DNA from: Bradyrhizobium sp. Ghvi
GTDB taxonomy: Bacteria; Pseudomonadota; Alphaproteobacteria; Rhizobiales; Xanthobacteraceae
Assembly: GCF_900115265.1 (NCBI RefSeq)
Contig: NZ_FOVU01000008.1
Span: forward strand, 124,001-188,000
Direction of reading: 5' to 3'
DNA length: 64,000 nucleotides
This document shows, piece by piece, positions 58,359 to 64,000 of the stretch. The translations under genes were made by a program, and so were the position numbers. Position 1 is the stretch's first letter; every line of letters begins with the position of its first letter. The notes under the pieces are model-generated. The model ran no database searches and was not told the DNA's origin. It saw only the letters and a program-made list of their open reading frames with translations.

Positions 58359-59806
58359 CGCCTGTTCGCGTCCTCGCGGTCGCTTCTGAAGTCTACCCCA
58401 TCGTCAAGACTGGCGGCCTCGCTGACGTCGCCGGTGCGCTGCCGATTGCGCTGAAGACGCATGGCGCCGAGATGCGCACGCTGATGCCGGGCTATCCCGA
58501 GGTGATGCGGCGGCTCACGGGTGCGGACGAGATCCGGCGCTGGCCGGATTATTTCGGCGGCCCGGGCCGCCTGCTTGCGAGCTCTCACGAGGGGCTCGAC
58601 CTGTTCGTGCTCGACGTGCCGCATCTCTATGCCCGGCCGGGCAATCCCTACGTCACCAGCGATGGCGTCGACTGGCCTGACAATGGCGTGCGCTTCGCAG
58701 CGCTGTCTCGCGTGGCGGCGGACATCGGCCGCGGCCTGGTTCCGGCTTTCATGCCTGATGTCGTTCATGCCCATGACTGGCAGGCCGGGCTCGCGCCAGC
58801 CTATCTGCACTACGACGGCGGACCGCGACCAGGCACGGTGATGACCATTCACAACATGGCCTATCAGGGCAAGTTCGACCGTGCGCTGGCGGATGGGATC
58901 GGCCTGCCCAGGGACGCCACGTTCGACGTCCACGGCCTCGAATATTTCGGCGGCATCAGTTTTCTGAAAGCCGGCCTGCAGTTCGCCGACCGCATCACCA
59001 CGGTATCGCCGACCTACGCGCGTGAAATCCAAAGCGACGAAGGGGGCATGGGGCTCGGCGGCCTCTTGCGCGAACGCTCGAGCGCGCTGAGCGGCATCCT
59101 CAATGGCATTGACGTCGAGGTGTGGAATCCAGAAACCGATCCACACATCGCCTATCGCTTCGGCAGCGAGGACCTCGCGTTCCGGGCCGCGAACAAGGCG
59201 ATGCTGCAGCAGCAGTTCAATCTCGATTCCTCCGACGAAGCGCCATTGCTTGGCGTCATCAGCCGGCTGTCCTGGCAGAAGGGGCTCGATCTCCTGCTCG
59301 AGGCGATCCCGACGATCCTGGGCCAGGGCATGCAGCTTGCGTTGCTCGGCAGCGGAGATCGCGATCTCCAGGACCGCTATCAGGCCGCCGCGCGCGCCAA
59401 TCCGGGCCGGATCGGCGTCATGATCGGCTATGACGAAGTGCTGGCGCATCTGATCCAGGCCGGCTCCGACGCGCTGCTCGTTCCCTCGCGGTTCGAGCCG
59501 TGCGGGCTGACCCAGCTCTGCGCCCTGCGCTATGGCGCGATTCCCATCGTCTCTCGCGTCGGCGGCCTCGAGGACACCATCGTCGATATCGGCGAAGCCG
59601 GACGTGACGCCACCGGCTTCAAGTTTGGCCCGGTCACGGCAGATGCTCTCGCCGGCGCGCTGCGCAACGCGAATGCCGCTTTCCATGACAAGGCGAGCTG
59701 GCGACGGCTGCAATTGAACGGTCTCGCGACCGACGTATCCTGGCGCAACCGTGCCGGCGAGTATGCAGCGCTGTATCGGAGCCTGGTGGCTTCCCGCGGC
59801 GCGTGA
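58355..59806 (+). CDS. glgA: Glycogen synthase (ADP-glucose type)
   Basis: 483 aa GT5 enzyme. The ADP-glucose motif KTGGLADV is at residues 18-25, HAHDWQAGLAPAYL is in the N-domain, and SRFEPCGLTQLCALRYGAIP (E-x7-E-type catalytic region) in the C-domain. It extends alpha-1,4-glucan chains. It is in an operon with glgC; glgB, glgP and glgX are not in the window. Confidence 0.95.
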   Translation: MTPVRVLAVASEVYPIVKTGGLADVAGALPIALKTHGAEMRTLMPGYPEVMRRLTGADEIRRWPDYFGGPGRLLASSHEGLDLFVLDVPHLYARPGNPYVTSDGVDWPDNGVRFAALSRVAADIGRGLVPAFMPDVVHAHDWQAGLAPAYLHYDGGPRPGTVMTIHNMAYQGKFDRALADGIGLPRDATFDVHGLEYFGGISFLKAGLQFADRITTVSPTYAREIQSDEGGMGLGGLLRERSSALSGILNGIDVEVWNPETDPHIAYRFGSEDLAFRAANKAMLQQQFNLDSSDEAPLLGVISRLSWQKGLDLLLEAIPTILGQGMQLALLGSGDRDLQDRYQAAARANPGRIGVMIGYDEVLAHLIQAGSDALLVPSRFEPCGLTQLCALRYGAIPIVSRVGGLEDTIVDIGEAGRDATGFKFGPVTADALAGALRNANAAFHDKASWRRLQLNGLATDVSWRNRAGEYAALYRSLVASRGA

Positions 59807-59892
59807 AGCCGGACGTCGCCAACATCATCACCATGCAGCTCGCCGGCAGCATCTGGTGATGAAGTCGCCCTAAGCGAGGTGCACGTTGATGC

Positions 59893-60047
59893 GCCCTCTC
59901 CCCTTGTGGGAGAGGGCAACGACGCCACTAGACACAAACTCGCTCGGGTGAGGGGTCTCTCTCCACGAGTCCAACTCTCATTTCAATGCGCGGATAGATA
60001 CCCCTCATCCGGCGCTTCGCGCCACCTTCTCCGACAAGGGGAGAAGG
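59893..60047. repeat. Intergenic palindromic repeat, family B, copy 2
   Basis: Same ends as the copy at 53321 (CTCCCCTTGTGGGAGA; TCTCCGACAAGGGGAG with one mismatch), same inner arms (GGGTGAGGGG, CCCCTCATCC) and the block GGCGCTTCGCGCCACCTTCT. The middle differs. It lies between the ends of two convergent genes. Confidence 0.8.
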
Positions 60048-60056
60048 AAACAACCA

Positions 60057-60848
60057 TCACCCAAACACATACGACGCCATCGCGACGCTTGCGACCTCGT
60101 CGACGAAGACACGCTTGCCCACGTCGTTGCCGGCCGCCCCTGCCGCGACCATCAGCGGCAGAAGATGATCTTCGCGCGGATGGGCGAGACGCGCGCTCGG
60201 CGCGGTCTCCCAGTCGACCAGCATGGCGTTGCGACGCGCCGCATCCGCGCTGATCGCCTCGTTCAGATAGGCTTCGAAATCGTAAGAGACGGGTTTGGAC
60301 TCCGCTCGCCCGAAGCCGCGCATGTTGTGATAAGTGAGCCCGCTGCCGACGATCAGAATGCCCTCGTCCCGGAGCGAGGCAATTGCCTGCCCGACCTTGA
60401 TGTGCTCGGCTGCGTCATAGCTCGACTTCAGCGACAGCAGCACGATCGGCATATCGGCGTTCGGATACATCAGGCCGAGCGGCACGAAGGTGCCGTGGTC
60501 AAAGCCCTGATTGGCGTCCTCGCGGCACTCGAGCCCGGCGCGCGCAAGCAGTGCCTTCACTTCTGCTGCGAGGGCGGGCTGGCCCGGCGCCGGATATTTG
60601 ATGTGGTAGGTATGCTCGGGGAAACCGTAATAGTCGTACACCATCGGCGGATGCGCCGAGGTCGATACGGTGAAATCATCGGCCTCCCAATGGCCGGTGA
60701 TGACCAGCACCGCCTTCGGCCGCGCGGGCAGAAGCTGCGGCAAGCGGCCAAACTCCGCAGCGGTCTTGGCATATTGCACCCGTCGATCCTCCATGAAGGG
60801 CCAGGGGCCGCCGCCATGAGACAGGAACAGGGTCGGAAATCGCGTCAT
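60057..60848 (-). CDS. LigB/DODA-type extradiol ring-cleavage dioxygenase
   Basis: 263 aa. LFLSHGGGPW (metal His), HWEADDFTVS, NQGFDHGTFVPLGLMYP (metal His and catalytic region), GSGLTYHNMRGF and the C-terminal HPREDHLLPLMVAAGAAG are family signatures of the YgiD/4,5-DOPA dioxygenase branch. It is cytoplasmic and Zn/Fe-dependent. The substrate is a catechol; which one is unknown. Confidence 0.9.
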   Translation of the reverse strand: MTRFPTLFLSHGGGPWPFMEDRRVQYAKTAAEFGRLPQLLPARPKAVLVITGHWEADDFTVSTSAHPPMVYDYYGFPEHTYHIKYPAPGQPALAAEVKALLARAGLECREDANQGFDHGTFVPLGLMYPNADMPIVLLSLKSSYDAAEHIKVGQAIASLRDEGILIVGSGLTYHNMRGFGRAESKPVSYDFEAYLNEAISADAARRNAMLVDWETAPSARLAHPREDHLLPLMVAAGAAGNDVGKRVFVDEVASVAMASYVFG

Positions 60849-61004
60849 GTGTGCTGGCTCTCGAGGACATCATGCGCGTGTAGCTGCCCGCGCGCTTCGC
60901 AGCGAGCATAGGCAAACCCGTATGGTTAGCAAGTCGTTAACGATTTGCCGCCCAAAATCCTGATGTGGCCGAAGCAATCGGCCAGAAGACAAGCGGGTTG
61001 TGAG

Positions 61005-61184
61005 ATGAAGAAGTTTGCGCTGGGGGACGTCGTCAACAGTGACAAGGGCCGCCGCGGCGTCGTTCGCGCCGCCTACCGATCGAAGGAAGGCCAGCAGTTC
61101 TATGCCGTCGAGAAGGACGGCGCGATGGACTATCTGGAGGAAGAGCGCCTGACACTGGCGCCGCGCGTCGAGCTCGCGGCCTAA
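61005..61184 (+). CDS. Small hypothetical protein with KOW-like fold
   Basis: 59 aa. MKKFALGDVVNSDKGRRGVV with FYAVEKDGAMDYLEEERLTL resembles the short beta-barrel proteins common in Bradyrhizobium, maybe nucleic-acid binding. The frame extends 20 codons upstream without a ribosome site. Function unknown. Confidence 0.6.
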   Translation: MKKFALGDVVNSDKGRRGVVRAAYRSKEGQQFYAVEKDGAMDYLEEERLTLAPRVELAA

Positions 61185-61191
61185 CTCCAGC

Positions 61192-62664
61192 TCATTTCCC
61201 GCTCTCGCGCCTGAGTCGGTCCAGACGTTCCGCGAAGGGATCGTCGCCACTCGCGATGCGATCATTGCCGATCAGCAGCTGATGGTCGCGGTCCGCGGTG
61301 GCGTCCCAACGCGGCAGCTCTGCGCCGTTGGGATCGCCGCTCCTGGCGAAATTGATCCAGTAAGCTCGCAAGCTGTTTGCGACCTCGCGATCCCGCCGCG
61401 AGAAGATCCCGGCCCCAGGCACGCCCTCCACGCCGAAGATGAACTGCAATTCGCGCCCATGGCCTTCGTCGGGATTGGCGCGCCTTGATTCCGGCACATA
61501 GGCAAAGCGATAGCGGAAGGTGGGCGCGCCGGTTGCGGCATGAAGCCGGGCAAGCATGCGCACCGGTTCGGAGAAGACCTTGTCGGTGTAGAAGCGCGCC
61601 GCAAGGTCAGACGGTCTCGCGGCATCAGGATAGAGCTTGCGCAGCTCATCGATGCTCTCACCCGATGACGACAGAGTCTCCTTGACTTCCAATTCGCTGT
61701 CGAAGCGGGTCTCATCGTCGTTCGAGCCGATGATCAGGGGAATACGGCTCTCGTGTCCCATCGCAAATCCCGCGGCGATATCTTCCGTTACCAGGTTTCC
61801 ATCCATCGCCGGCGCAAAGCCGCGCGGTGATTTTTCCAGCACACGCTTTTCAGCCGCGAGCAGGCGCGACGGTGCGACGGCGCGCAAATCCGCCTCTTGC
61901 CCGAGCGCGGCGACAAACTGTCGACCTATGGCCTCGGCCTCCTGCGGCGACGGCAGGCGCGCGCGGCCGGGTATCGATTGCAGAATCGCTTTCTGGAAGA
62001 GATCGCGTGATTGGCTGCACAGCATCAGAAGCGCGATCGATGTCGCGCCGGCGCCGTTGCCGAACAGCGTCACGTTGCTCGCATCGCCGCCGAAGGCAGC
62101 GATGTTGTCATGCACCCAGCGCAGCGCCGTGATCTGGTCCATCAGGCCGAAATTGCCGGAGCCGCCGTCCGACAGTGCGGGATGGCTGAGCCAGCCGAGC
62201 GCGCCCAGGCGGTAATTCACGGTGACCAATATGAGCCCGGCCTGCGCGAGCCTTGCGCCGTCGAACAACGGATCGTTAGCGGTCCCCGCGACAAAGCCGC
62301 CGCCATGGATGAACACCATCACCGGCAACGGCCCGTCGACGCCGAAGGGACGAAAGACGTTGAGCGTGAGGCAATCCTCGCGCGCGACCGGCAGCGAGGG
62401 TTGAGGGCATGGCGCCCCATACTCGTAGGCCGTGCTCATCTCCGAACTCTCGGGCAACGCCTGCGGCGGACGCCAGCGCAGCCTGCCGATCGGCGGCGCG
62501 GCATAGGCCAGCCCCTTGAAGGATGCCACCTCGCCTTCGACCGCGCCGAGCATCTGGCCTTCGCGCGTCAATGCAAACGGAAACTGGCCGACTGCCTGCG
62601 GGACGGCGGCACCGGCCCAGCAAAGACATGAAGAGGCCGCAAGGAGCGTAAACAGCCACCGCAT
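61192..62664 (-). CDS. Type-B carboxylesterase family protein lacking the nucleophile serine
   Basis: 490 aa with a signal peptide (LFTLLAASSCLCWAGAAVPQ). FKGLAYAAPPIGRLRWRPPQ, EDCLTLNVFRP, VMVFIHGGGFVAGTA (oxyanion hole) and GNFGLMDQITALRWVHDNIA are textbook. The nucleophile elbow, usually FGESAGG, reads FGNGAGAT: Ser is Gly (codon GGC) and Glu is Asn. The acid (SNDDETRFDS) and His (GHGRELQFIFG) regions remain. It is either a non-hydrolytic binding protein or inactive. No frameshift is seen. Confidence 0.88.
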   Translation of the reverse strand: MRWLFTLLAASSCLCWAGAAVPQAVGQFPFALTREGQMLGAVEGEVASFKGLAYAAPPIGRLRWRPPQALPESSEMSTAYEYGAPCPQPSLPVAREDCLTLNVFRPFGVDGPLPVMVFIHGGGFVAGTANDPLFDGARLAQAGLILVTVNYRLGALGWLSHPALSDGGSGNFGLMDQITALRWVHDNIAAFGGDASNVTLFGNGAGATSIALLMLCSQSRDLFQKAILQSIPGRARLPSPQEAEAIGRQFVAALGQEADLRAVAPSRLLAAEKRVLEKSPRGFAPAMDGNLVTEDIAAGFAMGHESRIPLIIGSNDDETRFDSELEVKETLSSSGESIDELRKLYPDAARPSDLAARFYTDKVFSEPVRMLARLHAATGAPTFRYRFAYVPESRRANPDEGHGRELQFIFGVEGVPGAGIFSRRDREVANSLRAYWINFARSGDPNGAELPRWDATADRDHQLLIGNDRIASGDDPFAERLDRLRRESGK

Positions 62665-62744
62665 CTTGGGATCTCGAGGCGCGGGAAGGTTCCCTTGCAG
62701 ATTACGTCTGCGGCTCGTGGGGAGGCAAGCTCTGCGGTGTCGAG

Positions 62745-62954
62745 CTACTTGGCCTTGGCAAGGATCTCCGCCAGCGCACGCCGCGCGATGATGCCGAGTT
62801 CGCCGAGCGTGGAGTGGCCGGCCTTCGCGGCCTGGATCAGACGCTCGGCGATGAACTTGCGGCTGTCATGATCACCGCCATGCGGCAATTGGCGACACGT
62901 CTCCTCCAGGACGACGTCCATGTTGGCTTTGGTTCGCTCACTCAACTCTGTCAT
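62745..62954 (-). CDS. Small hypothetical helical protein
   Basis: 69 aa from the ATG at 62954. MTELSERTKANMDVVLEETCRQLPHGGDHD followed by KFIAERLIQAAKAGHSTLGE and an Ala-rich end. It resembles small proteins that are frequent in Bradyrhizobium genomes. No function known; upstream of the carboxylesterase gene on the same strand. Confidence 0.65.
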   Translation of the reverse strand: MTELSERTKANMDVVLEETCRQLPHGGDHDSRKFIAERLIQAAKAGHSTLGELGIIARRALAEILAKAK

Positions 62955-63184
62955 GACGCCGGGCCGGTACGCGTGGCTTGTAACCGCAAGCATACACAGA
63001 CGGATCGGGCATGATTAGTCCGGGTAATCACGGCCATTGTGCATCACGACGCGTGTAGCGGTGCGAGATTCACCTGGCCACGATGCCGCCGCAAACGACC
63101 ACCGAAGATTGCACTTGCTCTGATGACAAGCTGAACCTGCAGCGATAGCCTGCCGGCAAAACAAAACATACGGGAGGAAATGCG

Positions 63185-64000
63185 ATGTCTGACGCAACGG
63201 TTGCTACACGTGCCTCCGAAGACCGGGGAACCCCTCAGCAGGTCGACGTCGCCGTGGTCGGCGCCGGATTTGCCGGCCTTTATCTGCTTCATCGGTTGCG
63301 CCAGGCCGGCCTCTCGGCCGTCGGGCTCGACGAAGCCGGCGATGTCGGCGGCACCTGGTATTGGAACCGCTATCCCGGCGCCCGATGCGACATCCAGACC
63401 ATCGACTACAGCTACACGTTCGATCCGGAACTCGACACGGCCTGGACCTGGTCGGAGAAATACGCGACCCAACCGGAGATCCTGCGCTATCTCGGCTTCG
63501 TCGCGGACCGCTACGATCTGCGCCGCGACATCCGCTTCAACACCAAGGTCACCGAAGCCAAATGGGATGAGAAGACCGAGCGCTGGCTCATCACCACCAA
63601 CAACGGCGCGCCGGTTTCCTGCCGCCACTACATCATGGCCACCGGCTGTCTCTCCGCACCGAAGCCGCCGGAGATCGATGGCGTCAAGGACTTCGAGGGC
63701 GAGGTCTATTTCACCGGACGCTGGCCGCATGACGGCGTCAATCTCGCCGGCAAGCGCGTCGCCGTGATCGGAACCGGCTCGTCGGGCATCCAGTCGATCC
63801 CTGTCATCGCCGAGCAGGCCGCGCATCTGACCGTGTTCCAGCGCACGCCGAATTTCGCCCTGCCTGCACACAACGGCCCCTCGCCGTCCGATCGCAAGGA
63901 GCTGTTCCAGAGCGATCGCGCGGCCTATCGCGCGCAGGCGCGGCAATCAATGGCCGGCGTGCCCTATCCGCAGCAGACGGAAGTGAGCTGGCAATTGAGC
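63185..64000 (+). CDS. Baeyer-Villiger-type flavin monooxygenase, N-terminal part
   Basis: The first 272 codons; the gene runs past the right edge. GGAGG-like GGGAGGAAA precedes the ATG. FAD motif VVGAGFAGLYLLHRL, then GGTWYWNRYPGARCD, and NADPH motif VAVIGTGSSGIQSIP. The BVMO fingerprint F-x-G-x3-H-x3-W-P reads FEGEVYFTGRWP, with Phe for His. Fold assignment (cyclohexanone monooxygenase group) is firm; whether it does true Baeyer-Villiger oxidation is not. Confidence 0.88.
   Translation, partial: MSDATVATRASEDRGTPQQVDVAVVGAGFAGLYLLHRLRQAGLSAVGLDEAGDVGGTWYWNRYPGARCDIQTIDYSYTFDPELDTAWTWSEKYATQPEILRYLGFVADRYDLRRDIRFNTKVTEAKWDEKTERWLITTNNGAPVSCRHYIMATGCLSAPKPPEIDGVKDFEGEVYFTGRWPHDGVNLAGKRVAVIGTGSSGIQSIPVIAEQAAHLTVFQRTPNFALPAHNGPSPSDRKELFQSDRAAYRAQARQSMAGVPYPQQTEVSWQLS

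Overview
The window (GC-rich, many ATGA start/stop overlaps) reads as chromosomal DNA of an alphaproteobacterium, most likely Bradyrhizobium or a close relative. The basis is protein style, the poly-hydroxybutyrate/ketone-body genes, the wealth of branched-chain and sugar ABC transporters, and intergenic palindromic repeats of a kind familiar from that genus. This is recognition by eye; no database search was run.

Layout. 0-3.4 kb: start of an RND efflux adaptor coupled to a small HWE/HisKA_2-type kinase, divergent from a TetR gene, then a second TetR operon. 3.5-9.0 kb: a ten-gene plus-strand series that starts with small membrane proteins and a PepSY protein and continues with a patatin phospholipase, acetoacetate decarboxylase, 3-hydroxybutyrate dehydrogenase and a phasin-like coiled-coil protein. 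Its promoter carries an operator-like sequence that also occurs in front of the first TetR gene. 9.2-16.8 kb: tRNA-Lys, a Spy-like protein, an orphan TRAP binding protein, leuA with a leucine-rich leader peptide, a Tat-exported SMP-30 protein, kdsB and a GNAT enzyme. 17.0-24.1 kb: a Liv-type ABC transporter with two near-duplicate binding proteins, a fused double ATPase and a second SMP-30 protein.

24.1-44.6 kb is the unusual part. Two identical 43-bp direct repeats lie 20.5 kb apart, each next to a broken housekeeping-type gene (a NIPSNAP fragment on the left, a frameshifted UDP-glucuronate decarboxylase fragment on the right). Between them are tag, a caspase/CHAT-like protease with a zinc ribbon, a short peptide gene with its own terminator, and a compact biosynthetic operon: amidohydrolase, FOXRED2-like flavoprotein, HemN-like radical SAM enzyme, four ATP-grasp ligases (one circularly permuted), a PsiD-like pyruvoyl decarboxylase, a secreted protein and a cation/proton antiporter. 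A divergent luxI/luxR pair, with luxI overlapping a cytochrome P450 gene, closes the segment. I read this as a transferred, quorum-sensing-linked cluster for an amide or peptide-like small molecule built by ATP-grasp ligases and carrying a decarboxylated amino-acid unit. The product is unknown to me.

44.7-64 kb: an alpha/beta hydrolase pseudogene and an intact secreted hydrolase, a ribose-type ABC transporter operon, an orphan Liv-type binding protein, a Gfo/Idh/MocA oxidoreductase, rlpA, a CmcJ/NvfI-like protein, a Gly/Tyr-rich secreted protein, glgC-glgA, a LigB-type dioxygenase, a type-B carboxylesterase that lacks its nucleophile serine, and the first part of a Baeyer-Villiger-type flavin monooxygenase cut by the window edge.
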